Positions 34,252 through 43,927 of a stretch of DNA of 64,000 bases are shown piece by piece (within the stretch, counting starts at the first letter, position 1; each line of letters begins with the position of its first letter). The notes beneath the pieces were generated by a model that was not told the DNA's origin, did no database searches, and saw only the letters and a list, made by a program, of their open reading frames with translations. This stretch comes from an uncultured Lachnospiraceae bacterium. Its GTDB lineage: Bacteria; Bacillota; Clostridia; Lachnospirales; Lachnospiraceae. The stretch is taken from the NCBI GenBank assembly GCA_934320845.1, contig CAKRFU010000002.1:1-64000 (forward strand), read 5' to 3'. The translations under genes and the position numbers were made by a program.

Positions 34252-34689
34252 ATGAGGCTTGAGAGGAAAAACCTTGAAAGAAAGACAGATGAGAATGTAC
34301 ATGAGTGCAAGCAATGCGGACGCATACTTAACAAAATGTACAGAGACGAGATATGTCCCGAGTGCAAGGATTTAAACTTATTTGTAGAGGTTAAAGACTA
34401 CATCAGAGAGAATGATGTAAAGGAAATAGATGTTGCAGAGCATTTTGGAATACCGGTTGCAAAAGTCAGAAGATGGATAAGAGAAGGGCGTATCCAGTAC
34501 AAAGAAGGTGAGCACATCACACCGATTCATTGTCAGATTTGTGGAAAAACAATAGATTTCGGAGCTGTATGTCCGGAATGCAGAAGAAAGAACGGACTTC
34601 ACATATATGCTAAGAAAAGCTATAGTGATGATGACATTCACAATGCGATGAGATTCCTTGGAAAAGAGGAAGAAGGCAGAAGATACTAG
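34252..34689 (+). CDS. YvyF-like flagellar operon protein (zinc ribbon - HTH - zinc ribbon)
   Basis: The protein has 145 residues; ATG 34252 follows GGAGGG. An N-terminal zinc ribbon (CKQCGRIL ... CPEC), a MerR-like helix-turn-helix (VAEHFGIPVAKVRRWIREGRI) and a second ribbon (CQICGKTI ... CPECRRK) follow in order. This matches the family found at the start of flagellar flgM-flgK operons (YvyF in Bacillus). Here no flgM follows; the next gene is an AraC regulator after a 176-base gap. Function is probably regulatory. Confidence 0.75.
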   Translation: MRLERKNLERKTDENVHECKQCGRILNKMYRDEICPECKDLNLFVEVKDYIRENDVKEIDVAEHFGIPVAKVRRWIREGRIQYKEGEHITPIHCQICGKTIDFGAVCPECRRKNGLHIYAKKSYSDDDIHNAMRFLGKEEEGRRY

Positions 34690-34805
34690 TATATGTATTA
34701 TTGACATTTCGCCAAATAACTTGTATAAATTTCCATATGCTAGATTAAAAACAGTACGGAGATTATTCGTACTGTTTTTTGTCGTCAATTAAAAAATGAT
34801 ATGAT

Positions 34806-34831
34806 GCAAGGGTCAAAATATCTTTTGACCC
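34806..34831. repeat. Dispersed palindrome (copy 1)
   Basis: GGGTCAAAA (34810-34818), four bases, TTTTGACCC (34823-34831) is a perfect inverted repeat preceded by ATGCAA. A decayed copy is at 60518-60546. It has no T run and lies just before the AraC gene. Confidence 0.7.
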
Positions 34832-34865
34832 CAATAGCATGATATTAAAGTATGAAAGGATAAGA

Positions 34866-35813
34866 ATGGCAGCCAAAAAAAAGAAGAAGATTGAATTTAG
34901 ATATTATAGAATGCCTACAGGAAATTCATTTCTCGCTTTGCTGGGTGAAAAGTGGGTACGTTCATACGGGCAGGGAATAGACTATCTTCATTTTCATAAT
35001 TGTATGGAAATTGGATATTGTTATGACGGAGAGGGAATATTATCCATTGGAGAAAGAGATTATACCTATAAAGGAGGTCAGTTTTCGATAATTCCAAGAA
35101 ATTGTCCTCATACTACTACAAGTTCAGCAGGTACGGTGAGCAGATGGGAGTATCTGTTTGTTGATGTTGAAGAAATGTTAGGATGTATTTATCCTGATGG
35201 AATAAATAAAAAGAATATAGAGGTGATGATTTCGAGGATAAATGCAAAGCCGATGTTTTGTGAATCAAAGGAATTTCCGGGCATGGCGAAAAGGATACTG
35301 CATATATTTGATGTGGTACGTAAAGCCGATGAGTATTATATTGAAGAGACAAAGGCTCTGCTTAACGAATTGCTGATAATGGTTGCGAGATTAAATATTC
35401 ATGCGGTACAGCAGGAAATTCATGAGACTAAAGTAGAGAAAACAAGCGTTTTTATTTCTGATGCATTGAGTTATATAAGTGACCACTATATGGAACCACT
35501 TAAGATTGAGAAACTTGCTGCACAATGTCATATAAGCGAAACACATTTTAGAAGACTTTTTTCAAATTATATGAGTATTGGTCCATTAGAGTATATCAAT
35601 CTTGTGAGGATACAAAATGCATGTGAGATGTTAAAAAAAACAGATGAGATGGTATCTGATATTGCGTATAAGTGTGGCTTTGGCGTATTGTCTACATTTA
35701 ACCGTAATTTTAAACAAATTATGGGGTGTTCTCCCTATAAATGGAGAAAGAAACCGGAAAATTTTGAGCAACAAATACTAAAGGCACAGGTGCGTTCGGA
35801 AGAAGGATGGTAA
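34866..35813 (+). CDS. AraC-family transcriptional regulator
   Basis: The protein has 315 residues. ATG 34866 follows GAAAGGA; an in-frame ATG at 34839 is possible. The N-terminal cupin-like sugar-binding domain (FHNCMEIGYCYDGEGILSIG, PRNCPH) is followed by a C-terminal pair of helix-turn-helix motifs (IEKLAAQCHISETHFRRLFS and VSDIAYKCGFGVLSTFNRNFK). It is encoded directly upstream of the galacto-oligosaccharide importer and probably binds the 21-bp spaced repeats at 35833-35862. Confidence 0.9.
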   Translation: MAAKKKKKIEFRYYRMPTGNSFLALLGEKWVRSYGQGIDYLHFHNCMEIGYCYDGEGILSIGERDYTYKGGQFSIIPRNCPHTTTSSAGTVSRWEYLFVDVEEMLGCIYPDGINKKNIEVMISRINAKPMFCESKEFPGMAKRILHIFDVVRKADEYYIEETKALLNELLIMVARLNIHAVQQEIHETKVEKTSVFISDALSYISDHYMEPLKIEKLAAQCHISETHFRRLFSNYMSIGPLEYINLVRIQNACEMLKKTDEMVSDIAYKCGFGVLSTFNRNFKQIMGCSPYKWRKKPENFEQQILKAQVRSEEGW

Positions 35814-35832
35814 TATTGCACAAACGATGGTT

Positions 35833-35909
35833 GAAAGTGCATGGTATATGGTCGAAAATGCAAACTATATATTTGAATGAAATAGTATAATATGTACATC
35901 GAAAACGAT
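35833..35909 (+). promoter_or_regulatory. AraC half-sites, promoter and LacI/CcpA-like operator of the importer
   Basis: GAAAGTGCA (35833-35841) and GAAAATGCA (35854-35862) are direct repeats 21 bases apart, ending near the expected -35. TATAAT is at 35886-35891, without a good -35, as in activator-dependent promoters. Downstream ATCGAAAACGAT (35898-35909) is an inverted repeat of the LacI/CcpA kind. Together they suggest activation by the AraC protein and repression by a LacI-type protein. Confidence 0.65.
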
Positions 35910-35978
35910 AAAAAATACTTAAATATGTACAAAATGACGAACGGTGCATGTTATGAAGTAATAAAAGGAGGAAAATTC

Positions 35979-37295
35979 ATGAGAAAAAAAATTTTGAGCG
36001 TGTTGCTTTGTGCAACAATGGTAACGGCGATGATGACAGGCTGTGGAAAGTCATCAGATGACAAGAGTGCAAATAGTGGAAAGTCATCAAGTGATGCAAG
36101 TAGTGAATCAAGTGGTCCTATAAAACTTACTGTTTGGGGCGCAGAAGGTGATCAGGATTTCTTAAAGGGAGTTGTAGACAATTTTAAGAAAGCATATTCT
36201 GATCAGAAGTTTGATATTGAAATCGGTGTTGAATCAGAGTCAACTGCAAAAGATACTGTTTTGAAAGATATTGAGGCAGCAGCAGATGTTTATTCATTTG
36301 CAAGTGACCAGCTTGCTGACCTTGTAAGAGCTGGTGCTTTGGCAAATGTAGACAGCGACGAGCTAAGCAGTGTGTATTCAAAAGCTAATAAAACTATTGA
36401 TGATATCAAGAGTGCAAATGTTGATGATTCTATTGAGGCATCATCAATAGACGGAAAGATGTATGCATTCCCAACTTCAGGAGCAAATACATATTTCCTT
36501 TACTATGATAAGTCAGCTATCTCAGAAAAGGATGCAGCAAAATGGGATACTATTCTTGCAGATGCAAAGAAAGCAGGCAAGAAAGTAGGTATGACATTAA
36601 ACTCAGGCTGGTACCTTGCATCATATTTCTATGGAGCAGGATTTACTACAGGTCTTAATGAAGATGGAACTACTACAATGGACTGGAATGGTACAAGTGA
36701 TGATGGCATTAAAGGAACAGATGTTGTAAAAGCTATGCTTGACATCACATCTAATCCGTCATTCAAACCTATCGCAGATGGTAAGATTTCTGATTCTATT
36801 CCAACAGGAGATTACTGTGCAGTAATTTCAGGTGTTTGGGATAGCCAAAATGCACAGAAAGTATGGGGAAAGAATTATGCAGCTATCAAGCTTCCTACAT
36901 ATACTCTCAATGGCAAACAGGTTCAGATGAAACCTGCATATGGATATAAGATGGAAGGTGTGAATGCATATTCAAAGAATTTAGGATGGGCTACACTCCT
37001 TGCTGAGTATATTTCAAATGAGGAGTCACAGACAGCACACTTTGATCAGGTTGAGACACCTCCTACAAATAAGGTATCACTTGAAAGTGAAGCCCTTAAG
37101 TCAAATATTGCGGTACTTGCAGCAACATCAGAAGGAGATATAGGTGTTATTCAGAGTGTAGGTGGAAAATATTGGGATCCTACAAAGACATTTGGTGAAA
37201 TGATTGCTAAACATAAACTTTCAGCAACAGATGATAAGGCAATTCAAAAAGCATTAGATAATCTTGTATCAGGTGTAACAGCATCGTTGGATTAG
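35979..37295 (+). CDS. Oligosaccharide-binding lipoprotein (MalE-like)
   Basis: The protein has 438 residues. The start at 35979 follows AAAAGGAGG; the frame opens earlier at 35892 but lacks a signal there. The signal peptide MRKKILSVLLCATMVTAMM ends at lipobox MTGC, followed by a Ser/Asp-rich linker. The remainder is a type 1 binding protein (LTVWGAEGDQDF, FPTSGANTYFLYYDKS, GVWDSQNAQKVWG). It feeds the MalF/MalG-type permeases encoded next. Cargo is probably galactan oligosaccharides, given the GH53 enzyme in the same locus. Confidence 0.9.
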   Translation: MRKKILSVLLCATMVTAMMTGCGKSSDDKSANSGKSSSDASSESSGPIKLTVWGAEGDQDFLKGVVDNFKKAYSDQKFDIEIGVESESTAKDTVLKDIEAAADVYSFASDQLADLVRAGALANVDSDELSSVYSKANKTIDDIKSANVDDSIEASSIDGKMYAFPTSGANTYFLYYDKSAISEKDAAKWDTILADAKKAGKKVGMTLNSGWYLASYFYGAGFTTGLNEDGTTTMDWNGTSDDGIKGTDVVKAMLDITSNPSFKPIADGKISDSIPTGDYCAVISGVWDSQNAQKVWGKNYAAIKLPTYTLNGKQVQMKPAYGYKMEGVNAYSKNLGWATLLAEYISNEESQTAHFDQVETPPTNKVSLESEALKSNIAVLAATSEGDIGVIQSVGGKYWDPTKTFGEMIAKHKLSATDDKAIQKALDNLVSGVTASLD

Positions 37296-37373
37296 TGGGC
37301 ATTAGTGCTTAAAGTTGGGGCAGATATATATCACGGTATATATGTCTGCCCGTTTTATAAAGGAGAAAAAGTT

Positions 37374-38834
37374 ATGGCGAATCAGTCAAAAGTTAGTGTA
37401 TTATCAGCGATTAGAGGATTCTTCAGAGCTGTTGGTGGTTTTTTCTCTGGTTTTGGAACGGCAGTTGCTAAAGGTGATTTATTTGTAAAATTATCGCTGT
37501 TATGGTGGGGGGCAGGATATGTCAGACGTAAGCAATATATAAAAGCAGCAATCATGACTGCTTTAGAAGTGGCAATTATTCTGTTCACTGCTTTTTTTGC
37601 AATGGACTATGTTCCAAAATTCGGAACATTAGGAACGGTAAAGGCAGAGAAAATTTTTAATGCTAATACAATGAAGAGCGAGTGGAATGATTATGATCAT
37701 TCATTTAAAATTCTGCTATTTTCAATTTTTAGTTTTGTTGTTTGGTTTGCAGCAATTGTAGTGTGGATGAAAAACATGATGAGTGTTTATAGACTTCAGC
37801 TGTTGGAAGAAGAAGGAAAACATATAAATACATTTAAGGAAGATTTAAGATTATACATTGAAGAAAAATTTCATATTACACTTTTAGCACTTCCTGTGCT
37901 TGGTATTGTAGTATTTACATTGATTCCTATATTATTGCTTGCATTTGTAGCTTTTACAAATTACGATCAGAGTCATATGCCACCTTCACAGCTCTTTACA
38001 TGGGTTGGATTTAAGAATTTTGCTGCACTGTTTGGCGGAGGTGGTCTTACATCTACATTCGGCTATTCGTTTGTGCGTGTTTTGGGATGGACACTTGTTT
38101 GGGCATTCTTTGCTACAATCACAACTTATATTGGGGGAATACTTTTAGCATTGTTTTTAAACAGCAAAAAGACAAGATTACCAAAACTTTGGCGTACATT
38201 GTTTGTTGTAACTATTGCTGTTCCACAGTTTGTATCGTTACTTCTTGTAAGAAACTTTTTTGCTGACAGCGGAATTGTTAATACAATATGTGCCAATATC
38301 GGGTTAACGGGATTTTTAAGAGATATAGGTATGATATCCACCACATATATCCCATTCCTGTCTGCTCCGGGATGGGCGCATGTCATGATAATTCTTATAA
38401 ATATCTGGGTAGGTGTTCCATATCAGATGCTTATAGCTACAGGTGTATTGATGAATATACCGGAAGATCAGCTTGAAAGTGCAAGAGTTGACGGAGCAAA
38501 GCCATTTCAGATATTCAGAAAAATTACAATGCCATATATGTTGTTTATTACAGGACCGGCTCTTGTCACAGATTTTGTAAAGAATATAAATAATTTCAAT
38601 GTTATTTATTTGCTGACACAGGATGTATATACAACAACAAACCAGTCATTAGCAAATTCACAGGCGCAGGAAGTCGATTTGCTTGTTACATGGCTGTTCA
38701 GACTTACACAGGATTATTACAACTACAAGATGGCATCAGTAATTGGTATTGTAGTCTTTATTATTTGCTCAGTATTTACTTTAATAGCATTTAATTTTAT
38801 GATTAAAGGAGATAAGGAGGGAACATATCAATAA
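37374..38834 (+). CDS. ABC permease, MalF type with extended N-terminus
   Basis: The protein has 486 residues; the start follows AAAGGAG. Besides the six core helices, it has a ~180-residue N-terminal extension with two hydrophobic segments (from residue 60 and 105), as in long MalF-like proteins. The EAA loop reads QLESARVDGAKPFQIFRKITMPYM. The last base overlaps the next start (TAATG). It forms the channel with the MalG-type partner. Confidence 0.92.
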   Translation: MANQSKVSVLSAIRGFFRAVGGFFSGFGTAVAKGDLFVKLSLLWWGAGYVRRKQYIKAAIMTALEVAIILFTAFFAMDYVPKFGTLGTVKAEKIFNANTMKSEWNDYDHSFKILLFSIFSFVVWFAAIVVWMKNMMSVYRLQLLEEEGKHINTFKEDLRLYIEEKFHITLLALPVLGIVVFTLIPILLLAFVAFTNYDQSHMPPSQLFTWVGFKNFAALFGGGGLTSTFGYSFVRVLGWTLVWAFFATITTYIGGILLALFLNSKKTRLPKLWRTLFVVTIAVPQFVSLLLVRNFFADSGIVNTICANIGLTGFLRDIGMISTTYIPFLSAPGWAHVMIILINIWVGVPYQMLIATGVLMNIPEDQLESARVDGAKPFQIFRKITMPYMLFITGPALVTDFVKNINNFNVIYLLTQDVYTTTNQSLANSQAQEVDLLVTWLFRLTQDYYNYKMASVIGIVVFIICSVFTLIAFNFMIKGDKEGTYQ

Positions 38835-39694
38835 TGAAGATAAAAAAAATGAAAGATGCGCGTGCATCGCGAATTATATTACATAATGTTTTACTGGGAA
38901 TTTTGGCATTTATATGGCTGATTCCGATTGTATGGCTGTTTTGTACATCATTTAGTGAATATTCAGGCATGAATACAAGTACATTTTTCCCAAAGAAATG
39001 GAGTGCCATACACTATGTTAAATTGTTCCATTCGGATACAGTTTCACAATTTCCACAGTGGTTTATAAATACATTTGTTGTAGCATGTGCAACGTGTATA
39101 ATATCAACATTATTTGTACTTATGGTAGCATATGCAACATCAATAATGCGCTTCCCTATGAGAAAGCCACTGATGAATATGGCGGTTATATTAAATCTTT
39201 TTCCGGGAATGCTGGCGATGATTGCTGTATATTTTGTATTGAAGACATTTAATCTTACAAACAGCTATGCAGGACTTATTATGGTATATTCTGCATCGTC
39301 AGGTCTTGGATATCTTATTGCAAAGGGTTTCTTCGATACTATACCGAGAGCACTTTGTGAAGCTGCACGCATTGACGGCTGCAGTGAGGCAAGAATATTT
39401 TTTCAGATTGTAATCCCTATGAGCCGTCCGATTATTGTGTATACAGTTATAAGCAGTTTTCTCGTACCATGGATGGATTTTGTGTATGCAAAGATGATAT
39501 TGAATTCAGGAGTATCATCTAAATATACAGTAGCTATAGGACTTTACAAGATGCTTGATAAAATGCTTATCAATGAATATTTTACTCAATTCTGTGCCGG
39601 TGGTGTTTTGGTATCAATACCGATTTCAATATTGTTTATGATAATGCAGAAATTCTATGTAGAAGGTGTTACAGGTGGTGCAGTAAAAGGTTGA
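38834..39694 (+). CDS. ABC permease, MalG type
   Basis: The protein has 286 residues. Six membrane segments; the EAA loop is ALCEAARIDGCSEARIFFQIVIPMSRP, and the C-terminus EGVTGGAVKG is the usual MalG end. GATAAGGAGG within the preceding gene serves as its ribosome binding site. No ATPase gene lies in the locus; a shared MsmX-type ATPase elsewhere is implied. Confidence 0.93.
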   Translation: MKIKKMKDARASRIILHNVLLGILAFIWLIPIVWLFCTSFSEYSGMNTSTFFPKKWSAIHYVKLFHSDTVSQFPQWFINTFVVACATCIISTLFVLMVAYATSIMRFPMRKPLMNMAVILNLFPGMLAMIAVYFVLKTFNLTNSYAGLIMVYSASSGLGYLIAKGFFDTIPRALCEAARIDGCSEARIFFQIVIPMSRPIIVYTVISSFLVPWMDFVYAKMILNSGVSSKYTVAIGLYKMLDKMLINEYFTQFCAGGVLVSIPISILFMIMQKFYVEGVTGGAVKG

Positions 39695-39839
39695 CAGATT
39701 ATTCTGCTTGTAGCAGGAAAAGAATATTGCGGCTTGAAATTATGTTTTCGAGTCGCAAATTTTTTATGGTGTGGGAAAAGACGGGGATATCAGAAATTAT
39801 TTGGGGCGATAAATTTTGATTATGAAAGGGAAATTTTAA

Positions 39840-40613
39840 ATGGATGTAAAAAAAAGACGTGGACCATGGAAAACACCAAATGTTACGGCTGATGGGCTGA
39901 AAATATTTGCGATAATAATAATGCTGATACAAAATATAGGAATTATTGTCATTGAAAAAGGGATTATAAGGCTTGATGGATATACTACTCAGTCACAGCT
40001 TTCCGATGCCATGGCAAAAGATTCAAAACTTATGACATTGGCAGGTGCAGGTTCCGTTATGCAGTTGATAGGAGGATTAGCTGTTCCGATATTTGCTTTT
40101 TTGCTTGTAGAGGGATTTTTGAAAACATCAAGTTATAGCAGGTATCTTATATCGATGGTTATTTTTGCCGTTATAAGTGAGATACCGTATGATATTGCGA
40201 CAAGTAATAAGGTGGTGGAACAATCAGGTCAGAATGCTCTTGTAACAATGTGTATATGTCTTTTAATGTTGTATTTTCTGCGTATGTTTAAAGAAAGAAA
40301 TGGAATAATGTATGCAGTCGTCAGATTGATTATAGTATTGTGCGCAATAGTGTGGGTAACTTTATTTAAGGCGCAATTCGGTCTTTGTATGGTTTTGCTT
40401 ACGGCAATTTTTTATCTGTTTTATTCAAAAAATGCATTAAAAACTTTTTTGGGAATGCTTGCAAGTCTGTTGTATGTTACAGGGCCGTTATCTTTTTACG
40501 GAATATGGTGTTATACGGAAGAACGTAAAGATATTCTTCCTAAGTATGTCTATTATGTATTTTATCCGTTACATTTACTGGTATTGTGGGCTATCGTAAA
40601 GATATTTATGTAA
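39840..40613 (+). CDS. TraX-family membrane protein
   Basis: The protein has 257 residues with about seven to eight hydrophobic segments. TADGLKIFAIIIMLIQNIG, VPIFAFLLVEGFLKTSSYSRYL, SEIPYDIA and the final FYPLHLLVLWAI follow the TraX pattern. TraX acetylates pilin in F plasmids, and chromosomal relatives in Bacillota are assumed to be acyltransferases for surface sugars or proteins; no substrate can be read here. It lies between the transporter and its LacI regulator, so co-transcription with the sugar genes is possible. Confidence 0.85.
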   Translation: MDVKKRRGPWKTPNVTADGLKIFAIIIMLIQNIGIIVIEKGIIRLDGYTTQSQLSDAMAKDSKLMTLAGAGSVMQLIGGLAVPIFAFLLVEGFLKTSSYSRYLISMVIFAVISEIPYDIATSNKVVEQSGQNALVTMCICLLMLYFLRMFKERNGIMYAVVRLIIVLCAIVWVTLFKAQFGLCMVLLTAIFYLFYSKNALKTFLGMLASLLYVTGPLSFYGIWCYTEERKDILPKYVYYVFYPLHLLVLWAIVKIFM

Positions 40614-40716
40614 AACTTGCAATTTTATTAATGCTCCTCTACAATGTGAACAAAGAATTTTTCTGCATACAGAGCATGTGTACAGTTAATTAAAAACATA
40701 GAAGGAGCGTAAATGG

Positions 40717-41784
40717 ATGTCAGAGGAGAAGAAGATAGAGCAGACAGATGAAGTATCCGTTACAGATAATACAGTGCAATTACAGCGTGAACAGAATAAA
40801 ATTACAATAGGCGATGTTGCAGAAGCACTTGGAGTATCTAAAACAACTGTGTCGCGTGCAATATCAGGAAAAGGCAGAATAGGTGAAGCAACAAGAAGGC
40901 GTGTGCTTGAATACATAAAAGAAAACCACTATCGTCCTAATATCGTGGCAAAAGGACTTGCAAAATCAAAAACCTATAATATAGGCTGGGTAATGCCCGG
41001 CGATTCGAATGTTACAGAACTGCCATTTTTTCAAAGATGCATGATAGGTATTAGTGAAGTGGCAGCAGCATATGACTATGACATATTATTATCAATGGTG
41101 TTTGCGCACGATATATCCAAATTAAAAAGTATTGTTAAAAATCGTAAAGTAGATGGAATAATTATTGGAAGAACACTTATAGAAGATGAGAGTATATCGT
41201 TTTTAAAAGAAAGTGACATTCCGTTTGTTGTTATTGGAAGTTCATATGACGAAAATGTTATTCAGATAGATAATGACCACATAGAGGCATGTAGAGAACT
41301 CACATCTGTTATTATTACGAAGGGCATAAAAAAGCTTGCACTTATTGGAGGTTCTATGGAGCACGTTGTAAATCGGACGAGGCGCAAAGGTTTTGAAATG
41401 GCACTTATTGAACATGGTCTGGGAAAAGATGCCGGGATGATATACATGGACTGTGAAACAGATAATATGGTGGAACACGCCACTGCCGAGTGTTTACGTG
41501 GCAAAGCTGAATGTATTATATGTACGGATGACCGGGTATGTGTTGCTGTACTAAATAAACTAAATCGTGATGGTGTGAGTATACCTGAACAGATAAAGAT
41601 TGCTTCATTTTATGACAGCATAATGCTTGATAATTATAAACCTGCAATATCATCACTTTGTTATGATCCAAAAGAACTCGGAATGGTAGCATGTACGACA
41701 TTGCTTGATTATATAAACGGAAAACAGGTACGGAAAAAAATACTGTTAGGGTATGATGTAGTCTTGAAAGGCTCAACAAAATAA
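40717..41784 (+). CDS. LacI-family transcriptional repressor
   Basis: The protein has 355 residues; ATG 40717 follows GAAGGAG. After a ~27-residue leader comes the LacI helix-turn-helix (TIGDVAEALGVSKTTVSRAISGKGRIGEATRRRVLEY order) and hinge helix (NIVAKGLAKSKT), then a periplasmic-binding-protein-like effector domain. Two identical candidate operators follow directly: one right after its stop, the other at the promoter of the 613-residue protein gene. It probably senses a galactose-containing sugar. Confidence 0.93.
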   Translation: MSEEKKIEQTDEVSVTDNTVQLQREQNKITIGDVAEALGVSKTTVSRAISGKGRIGEATRRRVLEYIKENHYRPNIVAKGLAKSKTYNIGWVMPGDSNVTELPFFQRCMIGISEVAAAYDYDILLSMVFAHDISKLKSIVKNRKVDGIIIGRTLIEDESISFLKESDIPFVVIGSSYDENVIQIDNDHIEACRELTSVIITKGIKKLALIGGSMEHVVNRTRRKGFEMALIEHGLGKDAGMIYMDCETDNMVEHATAECLRGKAECIICTDDRVCVAVLNKLNRDGVSIPEQIKIASFYDSIMLDNYKPAISSLCYDPKELGMVACTTLLDYINGKQVRKKILLGYDVVLKGSTK

Positions 41785-41788
41785 GAAA

Positions 41789-41806
41789 AACAACCGATTG
41801 CGCAAA
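41789..41806. promoter_or_regulatory. Putative LacI operator, copy 1
   Basis: AACAACCGATTGCGCAAA lies 5 bases after the repressor gene's stop and is identical to the copy at 41970-41987. The core TTGCGCAA is a perfect palindrome with a central CpG, the usual form of LacI-family operators. The 181-base separation would allow loop formation. Confidence 0.7.
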
Positions 41807-41930
41807 AACTGGAATAAATCTTTGACAGTTCTTTGAATTAACCCCGAAAAATTATAATACAAAATAATAAAATATATTTATTTGTTAAAAATGCACAAAA
41901 AAATATACTGAAATAAGATAAAATAGTACA

Positions 41931-41987
41931 TTGACAACGAAATAATAGTAGACTATACTAACCTTAAAGAACAACCGATTGCGCAAA
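41931..41987 (+). promoter_or_regulatory. Strong promoter with LacI operator copy 2
   Basis: TTGACA (41931-41936), 17 bases, TATACT (41954-41959), then AACAACCGATTGCGCAAA (41970-41987) covering the transcription start. A repressor bound here would block RNA polymerase. This promoter serves the 613-residue protein, the zinc-ribbon protein and probably the GH53 enzyme. Confidence 0.85.
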
Positions 41988-42085
41988 TTGAACAGATGTG
42001 AATTATGTGTATGTCGGACATGTTGAATAAAATGACTGCAAATGCCATAAATATTTTGAGTTATGGCATAAGAAAGGAGAATGAG

Positions 42086-43927
42086 ATGGAAAATACATTT
42101 GTTGTAAACATTATCCACCGTCCTGAGATGGTTCCGGAATATGCAGAGAAAGTAACAGGACAGGGCAAAGCAGAAGATATAGGAAGAAAAGCACTTCTTA
42201 CAGAATCTTTGGATATTTTTAAGTTTCAGCAGGAGACAGCACATAAGAATGGACTTAAAACTACTATTCAGATGACTTATGCAAGTCTGTTTAATGACGA
42301 GGCGGTTGAACTTGCTAAGGAGCATCATGAAAAATATGGTGATGAAATAGCACTATCGTTATTGGGGCTTCCTTGTACTGAATTTCGTGAGAAATATAAG
42401 ACAAAGGACTTTTGTATTTGGATGTTTTCTATGGAAGACAAGAAAAGTATTGTAGATGATGTTTTTGGAAAATTTTATGAGAGATTTGGTTTCTATCCTG
42501 AGTCCACAGGTTCATACTATATGGATGCAGATTTAACAAATTATATTAAGGAAAAATATCCTATAGTAAAATGTGCGGTTGCTACCTGTTGGGAGGAGGG
42601 ACCGAAAGCATATCATACATGTAACAATTCGTGGTACACTTTATTTGATGGTGGTCCATGGAATCCATGGATTCCGTCTAAACAGAATACACATGCACCT
42701 GCTGCAAATGAGGAAGAGGATAGCGGAATTGTTGCCATTCCTCATTTGTCAAGGGATCTTATTGCATGTTATGACGGAAACGGTTCAAATTTTGGAACGC
42801 ATCCCCAGAATGTGCTTCGTGGAATGATTTATGACAGCAAGACATGGGAATATCCATATTTGTATAATCTTATTGATCAGTATCGTCATTTGGAAAAGTA
42901 CAACAACGGTTATTCTTACAATATGATGTTTGTAGGACCAGGATGGCTCAATAAGATGGGACGCTGGGAGGCACCGTATGAGCTTCTTGCAAAATCTTAT
43001 GAAGATGGCATGGCATATTATGGCAAGTTAAAAAAAGAGGGCAGACTTGTAGATATGACAATGGCAGAGTTCGCTGATTTTTATCGTGCAAACAAAAGCT
43101 ATACAGAACCTGAGTGTGCTCTTTGGAAAGATATATTATATGGCTCAGATAAACAATTATTCTGGTATGCAGATCCGTATATGAGAGCATGCGTAAATAT
43201 GGATCAGGGTGGGGCTATTGTTGATTTAAGACCATATGCGGCAAAACTCCACTGGGAAGTTGGTATCGGTACAAAACATGTACAGGATGCCTCTTATCCG
43301 TTCCTCATTCAGGAAAAATATCGTGCGGGATACTTTACCCATTATGCAGGAGAGGGAACTGTAAGAAGCGCAAAGGTATGTTATAATGGTGAGGAAGTAG
43401 ACCTTTGTCTTTGCCGTACACATGCATCTTTCTCACAGGAGGGAAAGACGAGAATACTTACTCTTGAGCCTGTTGATATAGAATTTTATGATTTGACTGT
43501 CAAACTTCAGACAAAGATTTATTTTGAAGAGGAAGCTTCAAATATTAAGATTGAAAGAACTATTCTCGAGATGAGCAATCCTGATGCAGATGTAACTATA
43601 AATGAATACATGGTAGCATGTTACGGAACTACAGAGTATCCGGAGGATATGACAGGAATTACACTTGCACTTGAAAAAAAAGGTGAGAAAAGAACAATTG
43701 ATTACGCATATAAATGCCGTGAAGAATCACTTGTGGGAGCAGAGAGTGCATCGGCGGTTATTCCAGCGATTGAGACAAAGGTTTCATTGACTGCAGACGC
43801 AGAAGATGTGGAGGGGTATATTCGTGAGGGATATGCATTTTCACCTATGTTTACACTTGGATATCAGAAGAAAATTAGTGATAAGGAGGTATTTGCAACA
43901 TGGCTCAATCTGGAAAAGGCAAATTAA
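42086..43927 (+). CDS. Unidentified 613-residue protein of the galactan locus
   Basis: ATG 42086 follows AAAGGAGAATGAG. No signal peptide or membrane segment, so cytoplasmic. The N-terminal ~330 residues (VVNIIHRPEMVPEY, GLKTTIQMTYASL, YGDEIALSL, GFYPESTGSYYMD) have the rhythm of a polysaccharide-deacetylase/GH57-like (beta/alpha)7 barrel, and the C-terminal ~230 are beta-rich, as in accessory sandwich domains. I cannot assign a family. It is the first gene after a LacI-regulated promoter and precedes GH53, so a role in degrading imported galactan oligosaccharides is inferred. Its end overlaps the next gene by 28 bases. Confidence 0.8.
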   Translation: MENTFVVNIIHRPEMVPEYAEKVTGQGKAEDIGRKALLTESLDIFKFQQETAHKNGLKTTIQMTYASLFNDEAVELAKEHHEKYGDEIALSLLGLPCTEFREKYKTKDFCIWMFSMEDKKSIVDDVFGKFYERFGFYPESTGSYYMDADLTNYIKEKYPIVKCAVATCWEEGPKAYHTCNNSWYTLFDGGPWNPWIPSKQNTHAPAANEEEDSGIVAIPHLSRDLIACYDGNGSNFGTHPQNVLRGMIYDSKTWEYPYLYNLIDQYRHLEKYNNGYSYNMMFVGPGWLNKMGRWEAPYELLAKSYEDGMAYYGKLKKEGRLVDMTMAEFADFYRANKSYTEPECALWKDILYGSDKQLFWYADPYMRACVNMDQGGAIVDLRPYAAKLHWEVGIGTKHVQDASYPFLIQEKYRAGYFTHYAGEGTVRSAKVCYNGEEVDLCLCRTHASFSQEGKTRILTLEPVDIEFYDLTVKLQTKIYFEEEASNIKIERTILEMSNPDADVTINEYMVACYGTTEYPEDMTGITLALEKKGEKRTIDYAYKCREESLVGAESASAVIPAIETKVSLTADAEDVEGYIREGYAFSPMFTLGYQKKISDKEVFATWLNLEKAN

